From assembly GCA_030268105.1 (NCBI GenBank), contig BSDZ01000013.1:1345001-1409000 (forward strand): 64,000 nucleotides of DNA, given 5' to 3'. This document shows, piece by piece, positions 9,006 to 23,700 of the stretch (position 1 is the stretch's first letter; every line of letters starts with the position of its first letter). The notes under the pieces are model-generated. The model did no database searches. It was given only the letters and a program-made list of their open reading frames with translations, and was not told the origin of the DNA. The DNA comes from Volvox africanus (taxonomy: Eukaryota > Chlorophyta > Chlorophyceae > Chlamydomonadales > Volvocaceae). A program made the position numbers and the translations under genes.

Positions 9006-11709
9006 TCGGATAACGACTGGGGACTGCAAAAATTTTTGCCGTCGCCGAGTTTTCCTGGGCCTGAGTCCGTTCTACTTTTTTCCTGCCTCTGGTCGCTGCC
9101 GCCACCGCTCCTCCATCTGCTGCGCTCTTCACGGTCACATCGGGTACAATACGTTTATCCAGGAGAAAAAATATTTAGGATAAAGAATTTAATAAAATCG
9201 AGACCGTCTACTAGCTGCCACTGCCACCGCCGCCTTTTTTACTTCCGTAGGAGTGGGACAGGCTGACGTCGGAGTCAGCGCGCCGTGCATTCCTGCAGGT
9301 GAGCTGAGTCGACGGTCGTAGCATCTCCCTTTCGCGGTCGTTATGGTTCGGACGTGGAGAGGAGCTTTCCCTTCACCCGACCATTACCGGAGATTAGGTG
9401 CACATCCCTTACTTAAAGCTGCCTTTCCTGGGGTCCTAAATGTCGTGTTCTCTGCCCTTAATTAAACCCCTCTATTACCTCAATGATGAATTCCGTCGTT
9501 ACTGATGCAGCCCTCATGGCATTGTCCCTTCTCTTGAAATGGAACGACTGCTCGCTTCCATGCAGGAACGCATTAATGAGGCGCTCCTCAGCCGCATCCA
9601 GATTGACGACAATGAGGGTTAGAATAACAGCGACGGAGAGGGTGCGACGTTGGCGCTCGGTATGGAAGATGGCCCAGAAGCAGCAGCAGGATTTCACAGT
9701 CGACAATGCACAGTCAGCTGAACAAGGGAAAGCAAGCCATGAGACCGTTTGTCACTGCGTCAATACCTCACTAGTGGAAAGGATAAAGGCTTGGGGGGGG
9801 CCTGATTTGGCTAACCCCCTGTGTGGCCAATTCAAACACACGCTCAATTGCGGGCACGCGTGATGGAATGCTCCGGTGACATATGCTTCAAGCTAGGATT
9901 CCGAGCGCAAAACGGTGGCACATGGTTGTCCGGCAAAATCAGCATCCCGGTAATCCGTTAAGATAAGCCATAATAAAATACAATCGCCTGTAATATTTTA
10001 AGACAGTACTGCAAGGTCACAGGCCAAGATTTGATAGTTTGGCTTTTAAACGGTTTTTAAAAGGGTCGAGTTGCATACCCTGCACCCCTGGTGAGGGTGA
10101 TGTGGTCAGGTGCAGGGGCACACAAGGTTGCGGCAGAATACCCTCTGCCCTCCTGGTGGTGGGTTCGGTTACTAGTTTGTGTTTGTGTGAACTGTTCGAG
10201 GCAGATGGTAAACCAAGCACTGAGTGCCAGGTGTGGCTAATTGTGGTACATAGAACTGCTCCTTGTGATGTGCTGGTAGCATGGCCCCTTGCCATGGAGT
10301 AGACCAATGCAGACACATGGACCTGAGCGATTAGCTGGTCACGGGATGTGCGCCTGAAATCATTGGCAGGTGCCTGTCATAACCGCATGGTCATATGGAC
10401 TCCAGTGAGACGGAGTAGAAATTTCATTTGTATAAGCAGCAGATGCAGCAGGTCACGTCACGTCAGTTCAACCTCCGACGAATTGAAGGTTGAGTCCCGA
10501 AGAGTAAGTGCGGCTACCCTCCCTTGTTATGCTTTGTTACAATCACACGACTCACCCACAAGTGTGTCTATTGTCACCTGGTAAAGCTTCCAAAACGTCC
10601 GTTAACTTCTTCTCTTCTCTATTCGGAGATATCAGGGGGTCCCTGCCTATGGTCACTTCCTTGGTCATGTACCGTGGGCGGGTGATCCCCCACCCGCAAA
10701 ATGCTCACCACCAGGTCGAACCTTGGACTGTAACGAATGACCCAAGAAACGATATAACGTCCGAAAAACCAGCAGGAGGCCTGCTCTCTACATGAGCCGC
10801 CTCTCCCTCCCTCCCGTAAGGAACGAGCCACACACTCACACATTACACATGCATGAGGAGTATGCATGCTATGCTGACAGGTGGCGAGCCGGCGCGAATC
10901 TCTGGGCACAGAATGTTGCGACTGCCACCGCCCGCCAGCCATGTCAAGTACGATAATAGAGGTTTATTAGACTGCTTACGGTGATTTGTTAACCCGATTT
11001 TAAAGACGAGACGTAGGGAGACGAGAACCTAAGGCAGACGAGACAACTCCAGAAGCCACAAGCATGAGAGAGATGCCTCTCGGGAGGTTACTGGAAGGTT
11101 ATTGATTCCCGAATCCTCCGCGGGCCGATGATGACGTCATCACAGGTAACCGATCACCGGAATCAAACGTAATTAAACAACCCGGGGACAGAGAGGGGGC
11201 TCCACAGCATGATCTTGGTTGCGGTCCAGAAGTCCTTCAGCTGAGCACCGGGGGCCCCAGGTAAATGTAGAAGTCGAGCTAGCAACGAAATGCAGGAGGA
11301 TCCAGGAGGCAGGCGAAACCTGCCTTATGAACCGACCCCGAAGTCGCAAAACGACATCCAACGGCGGTATGATCTCATTCGATCCCGCACGAACGAGATT
11401 GCTGATGAGATTTGATCAAGAAATGACCGGTACATGTCACATGTCTCGTACCTGTTGCTGTGGCTAATTAGCAGTACTACAAAAGGCTGCTTGTGCCAAT
11501 CAACCCCAGTGGTGTCAAACTGCCAGCCTGTTCGGATGCTGCGATGGCACCCACGTAGGGTAGGGGGCGGTCTGGAGCCCTGTCCTTGTCGGTCGGAAGC
11601 ATGACATGTTACCAGGCACTCGGGAACCGCAAGGACATGGCGCTGACGTCGGTACTGGCAGAGAGATGTATTTAACAAATCTCTCCTAACTGCTGACCAA
11701 CGACCGTCT
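9006..11709. other. Gene-poor stretch, nothing recognised
   Basis: Several open frames of 60-130 codons occur on both strands (for example 9483-9863 and 10017-10316), but none has recognisable motifs, splice-compatible neighbours or family resemblance. A frame near 9540-9620 reads like a short amphipathic helix and could be a transposon remnant. The 3' UTR of the minus-strand TPR-J gene should occupy the right-hand end. No clear TTACA (TGTAA on the minus strand) is close to its stop. Confidence 0.5.
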
Positions 11710-14700
11710 TTAAAAGTTGAATGTGTCCTCCTCGTCATCATCAGAAAAGTCATTGCCGCCCTCCCACCACTTGCGGCCGCCGTTTGCAGACCGCGCCCCT
11801 GGGCCACCACCGCCACCAGCGCGCGCATATCCGCCACCATATCCACCACCGCCAGCCGCAGCGCCGGCAGCAGCTCCGCCAGCACCATTGCCGTTGCCGC
11901 GTGACGCACCTGCGGTGTTGTTTCGTGCGGGGCCATTGCTGTTGGTCCCATTTGCGCCAGCCTGGCGGGCGCTGCTCGGCCGCGATCCACCGGTGTACGA
12001 TCCGTAAGTGCCGTACCCTACAGGGCACAACGGTGTGATTTACAGGGCACGACTTTGCATAAGGACTGTTCATGCATTTAGTGCAACCCCAAATGCTCAT
12101 GTAAGTCCGAACGTGGCCCGGACTTGGACCGCCATGTAGCTCGTGTTTGCGTCGACACAATACAGTCGTGAAGGTGATGCAGGCCATGCATATCACCGAC
12201 TTCTCGGCCGCGGCTACTTGGCCAGGCAGTTGATTATCAAATTGGAAGCCCCTCAACGCGATGGCAGCTTCGCAATCTAAAAGCTGCCATGCTCCGACCC
12301 ACCCCCATCGCCTCCTCCGCCAGCCCCACCGGCCCCACCAGCACCGCCACCCGTCGCAGCGCGGCTCCGTGAGCTCCCTCCTGGGCCACCAGCCCCACCC
12401 CCACCACCTGTCGGGCCCGACCCGGCAGGCCGGTGGAAGAAGAACGGGTCCACACCGTAAAAATTGGAGAAGCTGCTGTAACGGCCACTGCCGCTATTAT
12501 ACCAGCCGTTTCCATACGGGTTGGACGCGGCGCCGGCACCGTACCGGCCCGACTGCGAGGGCTGCTCTGCATCAAGAAGCTGGTCCACCTTGCGGCGCCG
12601 GGTTTTGTCGGACAGCTCCTCGTGGGCCTTGTGGCATGTCAGGGAGTGGGAGGTGATACAGGTTAGTACTAACGGTTGACAGCTACTCATCATTACCATT
12701 CACCTCAGGGGTGTTTAGGGTTGTCTATTGTACAAAGATGATGCCATCTTATCTTATGACCTCATAAATGATATAAGCTATCGACTTATCCTGCGGGGGT
12801 GCGGGGGTTTGCATTCAGATGTGCCCCATCGGAGATTCGAAGGCGAGCCTAGCCAAAATGGCCAAACCTGCCTTCGATTATTTAACGACCTCACGACCAA
12901 ACCCTAAAACCCAACCTAAAATCCTTTAACCCACGACGCACGGCAAAACTACAAGGCCGCCAGACCCTTCAGGATCCACCGAATGTCCCGCGAGACATAC
13001 CTGGTTAATGAAACTGAAGAGCCATGAGGCCTCCTCCCGTACGCGAGCCTCTAACTCGGTTGTGCCCAACATCGGCCAACTGTACGGCGCCCCGCCGGCC
13101 CGCCCAGGCAGCGCCATCGACACCTTAATTGCCGCCAGGGCCTTATCCGGATGGTGCTTTAGCGCTAGCCGCCGGTAAGCCTTCCTTACATCCTCCTCAC
13201 TGCAAAAAGGCACAGCAGAGTGCCGCAGGGTGGAAGTGTGCATTGAATGCAGAGTTAGATGGAAAATCGCACCCGCCTCCTCCTGTGCGGCAGTACTTTC
13301 CCTTCATTTCCTCCTCAGCCGTATTTCATAGGTCACTTTACCGACTTTGAGCATGCTTGCCGTAAACCCACCTTCTTCCCTGGCGCATGCACATATTCCT
13401 ACCTATCTACCCCCTAACGAACCCTATCTAAGCACTTAAAACTGCTAACCAAGGGCCCCCGCCTGGCCTTTCACCAGACCTACCCAAACACAAATCCGGA
13501 TGTATGATAGAGGTGAGGTTATATCCGCTAAAATAGTTATGATCACATAGAAGCCCACAACCGCCCTCCCTTCTTCCTCTGACCCCCCAGACGCACGAGC
13601 AGTTGCTTGTGAGACCCAGCAGCTTGTAGTGTTGCGGGGTCTTCTGCCAAACCGCAAGAGAACGAGCCTCCATCAGGCGCTCCTGCGAATTGTTGGCCAG
13701 TGCACATCCTTAATACAGTTGGGTGGTGGGAGTGGGATTGGGGGTGTGATGACATAGACATCGATGGACATCAATTAAAGTTGATTTACATGCGTCGACA
13801 TCAATTCTATTAATACTGCTGCTGCGCCCAATCCACGCACACCTTTATCGTGTTCATCTCGTCAGGTCGGGGCCCCAAGCCATCGCTATGTTGCGTCAGC
13901 TTGACGAGCGGATCCAGCATTCCCAGCGCCTCATCGGGACGCCGGAGCTCAAGCATGTAAGCTGGTGGTGATCGGGGTTGGCCAAAAAGGTTGACGTGAA
14001 CAAGGCTGATAGGATTTTTTCAAATCCAAACAGATAGAAATCGCGAAGACTAACGAAAGGACTGGCATAAGGACGAAACAGATTCAAATGCAGTTTCAAA
14101 TGGAGTAATAAATCAAACAAATTAAGTCCTGGAAAGGGGAAATACGGAATTCACACCAAGGTTGATCGACCCCTATCGACCCCCACACCTACATGCAAGA
14201 CGGGAGCTTGCTTTGTAGTAGCTCGGGTCCAGTGCTCGCGCCCGACCGCAATCCGCCACGGCGTCCGCGACCGCCCCCTGCCCCGCGTGAGCAGCTGCGC
14301 GATTGGCGTGGAGCACCGCTGCATAGGCGGGGCAGCAGCCCAGGCCCAAGGCGCGGGTGTAGGACTCAGCCGCCTCAGGCAGGCGGTTCTGCTTTATTGC
14401 GTTATTGCCATCTTCCTGAGGCCAGTCCGTCAGCAGCAGAGATTCCGTCAGTCCGTCAGCGGTGTGCTCATGAGTGAGGAAGGCGAAGGAGCTAAGGAGG
14501 GGGGACTAAGGAGGAGCTAAGAAGGAGGAGGAGCTAAGAAGGTGAAGTCATTTGATGTTCATCGGATTTGTGTTAGGCTCGTGGCCTCTACTCCACGCGT
14601 TAAATGTCGTCGTTACTGAACGCGATGCCAGTACATAGGCATATTCCGACACAGCCTATTCCTGCCGTCACGTCCCCTAAAGGTCGTCCTCGACTATCGT

Positions 14701-17700
14701 CACCAAGTCGCTCGTGCTCAACAGTAATATCGATGCTCACGTCACACATCCAACAGGCCACCATCTTCACATTATCTTGGTTTTCTATCTTAACACTGAT
14801 AGTGGAAGAGGCGATGGCCAGGTGCGCGACTCTAGGGGGACAGTCAAGACCCCTAGGCGACACCATTCAGCCAGACCCGCAACGACCCGATCCCCTCCCT
14901 GAGGTTCATGAGACCATGTCCGTTGTGCTCCTACGCCCCATTTCCTGCTTATGTGCCACCCTCTCCCAAATAATGAGCCCCGCGTCCCACCTTGAGCTTC
15001 AGCATCTGCTGGAAACTCTCTACCAGCTCCGTCAGTACCGCAGCTGGCGGAACTGTCACATGCGCGGATGTCGTGTAGGCCGCCGCCGCTGCGGCGCCCC
15101 CATCTCCCTGCTCCTGGCTACCAGACCCGGTCGCCTCGGCGGCGGTCCCCGACTCTGGCCCCACAGTCTCCAACGACAGCTGCAACTCTCGACAAGTGGT
15201 CATCGCTTCCTGCAGCATTTGGGTTTTGATATATTCGCCCAAAAGTAACAGCGGCACGCAATTCTTATATTCATTATGCTCCATGGGGCATATATTAGCA
15301 ACGCCGTGCGTAGCAACAGCAATTCATGATCTAAAAACCTGTTGCCCGAGGGGATTAATCTTTGATGTTCAGCTGACAGCTGGGTAAATGCCAGAAGGCG
15401 CAGGGTATTAGGGTTTCCGGGTTTGTGCCTTCTTTTTTTGTGTGTGCTAGGAGGTGATACCACAGGGATCTGGGGGCAGGGCGAAAGACGAATACATCAG
15501 CTGGAGCCCGAAGAAGCTGCAGAGGGGAAGATGCACAAGGGACGGCATAACCCCCACCCCCGCAGGCCCAGGCAGCACCTGTAGGTCTCCCTTGTAATAG
15601 TGCGCCTGCAGGACAAGCCATAGCCGCCACGGCGCGGAGCGCTGCTGCGGTGCCGCCTCCGGATGCGGTGCCAGTAGCACCAACACCTCCCGCGGAAAGC
15701 CCAGCCGCAGGGCCAGCACGGCACGGGCAGCGGCCACGACGTCGCAGTAGCCCACCTGGGAGCCGTGAGTTTGAATAGCGGGAAAAGCGAGTGATCGAAT
15801 CATAGGGGTATGGAGCGATGTTACGGGAATGCAGAACCGAAGAATACACGACCCGTTCGGCCCACGGGCGCTATACGCACTTACCACAGGCTGAGGAGTA
15901 TCCCTGATCACCCCACAGGCTGAGCAGATTGCTAATGAGCAGGCCGCACAACTGCGCGACCCTCCACACGGCAACAGCACAGAGATAGCACAGCGACAAT
16001 CGTTAAGATGAACAGCCCAGGCTTAATATAGCCCAGGCGCTAATAGGCATGCAAGGCCTAAGCAAACCTGTGCTTGCGAACCGAGCCCACCAAGCAACAG
16101 GCAGGCAGCTACACCAGCACGACCAGGACTGAACACGAGGCTCTGGCTCCGGCTCCAGCTCTGGCCTGCCCTTCAATCCAGAAAGTTTTTATGGGAGGGC
16201 TCTGCTTTCCTTACCATGTCCCGAATGACCGCTAACTGGTCCGCGGCTTCCTGCAACTTCTCGCGGGTGCCACTGGAGACAGCGGATACTGCAGCGGCGG
16301 TTGCAGCACGGGCCCTGCAGCAGTATTCCAAGGGAAAGGACAATGATGCGTTTCGGCCCTCCTCCCCAGGGCAAAGCGGCCCAGACGGCACAATCTTCAC
16401 TACATCCGGGCTTCCTTAACAAGACGAATAGGGCCTTGCCAATATTGGTCCTCCAAAGCCTGTTGGGTCCAGAGTTGCCTATTCAGATGACAATGTCGGC
16501 AGGAGCATCCCTGCCAGTCCTGATTTCAATGTCGCGGCAAAACACCTCTTCCAATGAACCAGCTGCCTTCCGAACAACAAACAAGCAGTTGCCTTGCCTT
16601 GCCCTTGTGCATGATAAAGAAGGGTGTCGATGACCCCAAGCCCAGAGACCCCATGCCCAGAGACCCCATTACCTGGACCCCAAATCCACGACCTCATTCA
16701 ACTTCTTGAGCATGTCCTAAATGAGAAACGAGAGAGCCAGGGAATAGGGCCCAGCAGGCAGCGCCCGTGGCGTCAGGTTGGGGTAAAGTGCAGCGAGCGA
16801 ACCGAGTGTGGGACTGTCAGCAGATGGGCGGGGCTTGCCGTGCTCAGTGCTACATGGCCCCCTAAGTCTCGAGATTCCCAATGGCGCGCAAAACACGCCG
16901 TCTGCTCGTCGCAATTGCTTGTTAGTTGACCCAAAGCCTTCCAGGCAAGACATCATCAACTCCAGATATACTTTAGAGCTGTCTTTCGCGACATCCACCG
17001 ATGCATCTGCCGGGTTAGAATAAATCCCGGCAGATATGCCCCTGATGGGGACCCTTTTCCTGCCCTGCTGTGCCTTCCTGGCTAATGGGCCTGAGAAGCG
17101 CGTGGAAAAATAGCCGTGTCGAGTACGTCTTCAGGGTGTCATGCCTTGCTTTGCCATGCCTTACAATGCCTGAACGTCACACCCATGATCTCGGTGATGC
17201 CCAGATGTCCACACAAACTCTCACCTGGTAGTGTGACGAGGACGCGGAGCATCGGTCCATAGCCGCGTCGATGATGCGATGAGCGGCCGCAAAGTCGCCT
17301 AGCCTGAAAAACAGAAGTGAAGGGTCGACCGGCAGTAGTGCCAGACAAATGAGACAGGCGGTAGAAAACAACTCGTCAGGAGACGTAGAAGACGAGGGCA
17401 CCGGTGAGGATACCACCCATCCACCACCCACCTGCAGTGGCATGTGGCTGCCCGTGACGCCGCCCGCATGAACCTAGGATCCACGTCCAAGGCCCGAAGC
17501 GCATCCGCCAGCGCGGACTGGGGCTTTGCGGTCATCAGCCGCGCGCCAGAGCGGTTGCTGTAGAGAACCGCGATCTCGGTCTTCAGGTTGGGGAACAGCT
17601 GTTGCACCTTTTCACGAGCAAGCCCGAGCTGCTGCAGTTTGTTTTCCAGAAGCTCAATGGCCTCGCTGTACCAGCGCTCCGCAGACCTTTAAAAAGGATT

Positions 17701-20700
17701 CGGGATTGGTTATGCCGTTAGGGCACGGACATTGAATGTACGGATTTACGGATATGGAAAAGCGAAGGGCTATCCGTATACATAAGTATATAATTTCAGC
17801 GACACACTTAGGGCCGGAAGGGTGTTAAGGGAGGAGGGTATATCGTCATGATCCACTCTTCAGGAGGGCATAGCAGAGCAGGGCAGGGGAGGGCAGGGGA
17901 GAGGGGAGGGGAGGGGAAGGCAGGCGAGGGCAGGGGAGAGGAGGAGAGGAAGACGAAGAAACGAGACCTGATGAGGATGGGAAGGGAAGGGGATATATGC
18001 AGGCAGTCACGAGGCAACGAGGCAAAATGAGAGGGCATAGCAGAGCTTTTCCCTCATGACCCATGCAGTTCGGATGGGATCATATCAGATTGGATCAGAT
18101 CAGTGGCGAGGTTCGTTCGAATACGGTCGGGCATACGGTGTGTATACACAAGCGCTCGCCCTCCATTAGAAAATCGAGGTTGTAGACGGGACCCACCGAA
18201 AGTCGCTCAGCTCATACTTCTGGTTACCGTACTGTTTCTTTTCGTCAGCGTCTCGCTTCAGTCGCACCGCCTGTGTGAGAAACGACAGCAGTACCGTAGT
18301 CGAGGTGAGAGAAATGAGATGAGATGAGATGAGGGAAATCATTCAGTGAGAGGTTACGATCTCGTGGCCCATGGGGGCCACGGTTAGGTCCTTGGATCGG
18401 GCCCCAGGAAGGCCAGGGCTGCCGAAAGCCTTCCGCGCGTTCGGCCTCGCCCGGGGGTTCAGTATTTATGGGCTGCACCTTACGCACCTCAACAGCCATC
18501 GCGTCCAATCCGGTTTCCACGGCCCCGGCCGAGCTCTGGAGTCTGCTCGCCTGCGGCAGTGCAGTAGCAGCCTTTGCCGCTGCTGCTCCGGCATGCCGTT
18601 CCGCATGCCCTGCCGCCGCGGCAGCGGCAGGCTGCGGCTGCGCCATCGATACACCGTTCGCTGCCGCAGCCGCCGCTGTTGATGGCATAGGTGCTGCCGA
18701 TGATGGCGCAGCAGCGGCAGGGGGCAGTGCGGCTGCTAAACCGGCAAAGCCAGCAGGTTGCGAGGTGTCCATCGGCGCGGTTGCACGGGTCTTCCGAGGC
18801 GTGATTTTGGGACGAACTCTCCCGCCGATCCTTTGTCAGGTCACAGCAATAAACAGCGTGGATGAAAAGCTGGACGACGAAAGCCCTGGCTGAATGCTAA
18901 GGCTTCAGACATAACGTTTAACAATGCGGTAGCTTCACCGCGAATCTACGTACAGCATGACTGGTGATTGCGCGCACATAACCCAATTCTAACAGCACCT
19001 TTCCGGCCTGTAGAATGCAGATGAATGCTTACGCCCGCCCCCTTTCTCCCGCGCCTGACCCCCCGGCCCCCCTGGTAATCGCATCTGACGACTTGCACCG
19101 GATGGAAGTATCTCGTTTTGGCTTTTGCGGTGAGGTGAGGATTGCAGAACGTGCAATGCAGGAAGTGTCATTATGAAGTCAGCGGAGGCGACCGACGTCT
19201 GCGGACGTCCGAACCACCAGATGGGGATAGTAGACCCAGCTGCTGAATGCACCATCCAAACACCGGCCAGCCTCACCCCACACTTAACGCAAGAGGCTTT
19301 TACCTTCCAGGCGTCACGCCGCCATTAGCCATCGGTGCGCTGGCATCTCCAACCGTGAAAGTGAAGCCAGCTTCTCCGCCTGAGGCAGCACCCATGGCCG
19401 CCGCCGAGGCAGCTCCAGCCCAGCCCGATGTGGGGCTCAAGACCGCGGTCGGAAACTGGGCCGAGTGTTGGGCTGCCGCTGGTGGTGTGGTTGACATCGG
19501 TGAGGATGACGTCGACATCAACGACGCGGAGTCTGGGGCGTTCCCGATACCAGTGGACATGTTCGCCGATTCGCCTGAGTGCGTGGGACCGCCGCTCTGG
19601 TGAGCTTGGCGGGCACTTGGCTGCGGTGCGCCTGGTCCTGAGGCCGAGGCTCCAAACAGGAAAGCTTGCTGTGGCGCGGCCTGATGAGTCGGCACTCCCG
19701 CGGCTGCCGCCGTGGATGGTCCTGCCGCCGCAGTGCCAAACGCGGCAGCGGCGGCGGTGGCGACGCCGGCTGCGGATCCGAAGGCCGTGCCAGTTGTGGA
19801 CCCGAAAGCGAGCGGCGCGCTTGATGCCACCCGTGCGGCTGCTTTACTATCAGCTAAGGACTGCGTCCCATTCTGGCAGCTTGACCCCGGGACTCCGAAC
19901 ATGAATGGCACGGACATTGGTTGCTGTGTCGGGACCTGGTTGGTAGTTGCCGCTGCCGCCCGGGAAGGCACTGTCGGCGCTGCGCCAACTGGAGCGGATG
20001 CGGATGCAGTGGTGGACTGGTAGGCAGGGGACACGCTGGGAGCCGCTGGTGCGGGTGGCGCGCTCGCACCTCCTTGGCTGCTCCCACCACCGCTGCTTGC
20101 ACAACCAAACACGAAGGGTACTGAAGGAATACCACCTGCACTTGAGCCTCTGCTACCGCTGCCACCGCCACCGCCGGCAGCTGCAGCGGGTCTGGGCGTA
20201 CTGCCGTCATCATCAGCAAAACCCTGTGACTGTGTACCCAACTGTGAGTCGTCCAGCTTCAGCGCCCCGAGCATGCATGCTACCGCTGCGGCCAGGCCCG
20301 GTGCTGCAGCTGCCTCTTGCGCTGACTCCCTCGCTGCCGCAACCGCCGCCGCAACCTTGGCATCCATCGCTCCTGGCCGCAGCATTATTTCCAAGACCGG
20401 TCTGATAGCCGGGTTACTTTCATTCGCGAGAGTAGCGATAACGGCCTCCACTGCCGCTGCCGCATTACCGTCTCCAGAAGCACCTCGAGCTGCCGCAGCG
20501 GCGGCGGCGGCCTCCCGGGTTCTCTGAGCCATATGCTCCAACTGCTCCGCCACGGCCACCAAGATGTCCGGCTCTGACCCTGTCGTACCTGCGGGCGAGG
20601 AAGCAACCGCCACCGCACCGGCAGCAGCTAGCCCTAGGGCCGCTGCCGCCGTCGCGACGCCGGACGCTCTTGACGCTGCGGCTGTCTTCGGAGCAGCCGC

Positions 20701-23700
20701 CACGGAGCCCCCAACTGTCGAGAACGGCACGGCAGTATTCGGGCCTCTGTTGCCGCCGGCTGTCGTAGCGCCGCCATTGTCAATTGTAACGCGCGAAGCC
20801 TTGGATGCATTGTCCTTAGTTGGTTGGCAGTCGTTTCCTACGGCGCCCCCCTTTGCGACCCCCAAGTGACCCCGCTTTGTTGCTGGACCTCCCTGGGCCA
20901 TCGTCGACGTGTGTTCATCTGGGAGTTTCTTGGCAGCCGCTGTGAGAACCGCCGCAGCCGTCCGGATGGATTGGTGTTGCTGACCCTGCTGTCGAGTTGA
21001 CGCAGCGCCAGCAGGTCCTCCTACTGATGCATGTTGGCCAGTGGTGCCGTTAGGGTGCAGCCCTGTAGAGGCGCTGGGCGCGCCCGAGCCTGCATCGCCA
21101 CCCCTATTGCTGTTGCCGCTTCCCCCGGCAGCTGGACCCCCGGACGCCGATGCTGACGCGACAGACGTGAACATGTCCTGCACTTCCCTGGCCCCAGGGA
21201 TCTGTATTTGGATCGGAAATCTCAGATTGCCGCTCGTTGATGTGCCACCTATGATTCCGGGGGGAGCAGCAGGAGCAGTATGTACTGGAGCCGGAGCGGC
21301 TGGAGCCACTGGCCCTGTTGCTGCGAAACTAGCAGCGGCAGCGCTACCACCGCCACCGCCAGCAGCAGCACCTACAGGAGCAGTCTGCGGCGGACAGGGT
21401 GGGCGGGGCAGGTAGTGGGGTTGTGCTGTCTTGGCACTCTGTTTCAATGCCGTCTGTGGAAGGTTTCCAACTCGTTTGCAGCTTAGGGTTTGCAGCAGCT
21501 CGGTCATATTCCCCGAAAACCTATCCCCGGTGGATAACGAAGTGTTGTATTAAGTACTGGTGCTGTTGTGTGCTATTTCGCACTTCATTTGCTCTCCACG
21601 GCGTGTATTGCTTGTAATGATGCTGTGATTGTTTTTCGACCATCATTAAGATGACAATACAATGAAACAGACAGTCTCGAAATCTCGCACGTTTAACCCC
21701 TGACCTGATTTGACCTGACCTGGCGCAGGCGATGTGAACCCTTGCCCTTGCGGAAACAGTAATCAGGAGCAACGATGGCTCAGGCTTCCAGCTACATGCC
21801 CGGAACACAATGACACGTCGCTAAGTCCTAGCTTACCACCGGCACAGCAGAAGCAAAGCCGGGGAAAGGCATCGGAGCTGATGATGCCGATGACGCCATT
21901 CCGGCTCCATCCCCCGGCGCGCTCTCCGCACCACCGTTGGCGACAGCCTATTGATCGCGCCAGACGCGTCCGCCCAGCCAGCCCGTGCGAAACATGTTGA
22001 ACAAGCAGCGGAGGGCAAACACATACGGACGCCAGAAACGGCAAGTTACCTTAATTATAACTCAATGAGCAGCCGTCCGAAGTCCCAAGCAGGAACACGT
22101 GTGATCCAAGACTATGCGCGGAAATACATGCCATGGGCCAAGAAGCCACAATCACAACAATGAAAAGCAGACACAAAGGACAGTCGATAGGAGCTCGGGT
22201 GCGACACACATTTTAGTATAGCCCGTGTGAGGTGGAGGGTGGGAGGCGAGTCCCGGTACCGCTTCTGAAGAGTACGATTGCTTACTAGACGTGATGATGG
22301 GATTGGGGATTACTCACCGGCCGTCCACATGGCCCGCCGACGAGCGGCGAGTAAACAAATACATTGGACGACGAGGATATAGTGGAGCCCTAGGGAGGGT
22401 TTCAGATGGCAAACGCCGTCGAACGTTGTACTGAGAGCGAGCTTCCGTGAACCGAGAGAGGGAGAGAGACGGAGAAGAAGGGAGAGAGATAGACACACAC
22501 ACACACACAGAGGCAGAGGACTGCAGCTGGCAATGAGAGCTCACGCATGCTGTGCTTTCGCGCATGTTGAAAACCCAAGTGAGGCCGACGGATGCATCCT
22601 ATCCCAGCGTGTCACTAATGCCCCTCCCTTCCCTTTGCAGGAAGACCAAGTATATTCATAAGGTGAATTATACAAACGTTTTTATAAATAACTCATACTT
22701 TGCTAACTAAATTTGATTTATTGTAGTGAGAATTAGTCGTTTTAGTCTGTATAAGTTGACCGCTTAAAGTCTCAATGTTAGAGAAATTCCCGCCAGTGTC
22801 GTAGCACAAAGGCATTGGGCCTGACAAGCGGAAGTCCCTCCGTCCTTAGTGGCATAGGACGTGTCTCCGGCAAGAATGTCGAGTCGCGACGCCCTGCCGC
22901 AGCTACCTGAGGTGTAATGTCCATCGGAGACTCAGAGGAGACGGCCCACGAGCTCGTGTTTTGGGCGAGCTTCTGGTACGTATGATCGTCTATGGGGGTC
23001 ATGGATGCTAGAGAATCCAGTCCGAGGGTCGAGAAGGGCAGCGCTGTGCTGCCTGCGACTGGCGCTGGTGGTGGTGGCGTACGAAGCGGTGACGCCGCCG
23101 CGCTGGTCTTAGCCTTGCCTGTGCGCATGCGACCTCCCCTCGGGGTACGCATTCCCACCGTTTGGCCATCTACAATGAAGACAAGAAGATCAGAGAGAAG
23201 GGCGAATCGCGCATGACGACGTCAACGGCGCAAATGCAGTAAGGATGATGGCGGTTGCCGCGTAATGTGTAGAGGCACTAATGCTGTCTAGATAAGGCAT
23301 CCTGGGGCGTGGGCAAGGCCCAGTCGCAATACGCTAGCATGCCTTGTTTCTGTTGAAAGGCTTACCTGAGGGACCAACCGTGAAAATCGGGATAGGCACT
23401 GCAAGCTGGGAAGACCCAGGAGCACCCGGAGGTCCATGGCCAACCCGAGGGACAGGAAAGGCACCCTCCGCCGCAGGACCAGCTGCTGCTGTCCCTGAAT
23501 TCATCGGAACAGTACTTTGCGGGAGTCCAAAGGGCTGATGTGATATTGCCTCTGTTCCTGCTGGTTGCTCAGTGACCGACGGTGCCGGATTCGACGCCGA
23601 AGTTTTGGGCACGTAGACTTCGTCAGATGCCTGCAGCGGACAAATTCTCTGAGTAATAATCTGATAAGGAATCCGCGTGGAGGTGCGCACTATGCTTAAT

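Noticed and set aside
9483..9863. 126-codon plus-strand frame
   Set aside because: No motifs, no splice partners and the opposite strand is equally open; not supported as a gene.
12900..12915. Telomere-like CCCTAAAACCC words (also near 38745, 46410 and 52200)
   Set aside because: Only one or two units occur at each place, mostly in introns, too few to be interstitial telomeric arrays.
15895..15990. Apparent minus-strand exon (reading LCGLLISNLLSLWG) between the exons at 16215 and 15755
   Set aside because: Its phases do not fit either neighbour, whereas 16215 joins directly to 15755 in phase.
19300..21507. Long plus-strand open frames opposite the large TPR-J exon (e.g. 19247-19603, 20564-20869, 21041-21415)
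   Set aside because: They are GC-rich shadows of an Ala/Gly-coding exon. The minus strand has one 735-codon frame with TPR-J splice continuity.
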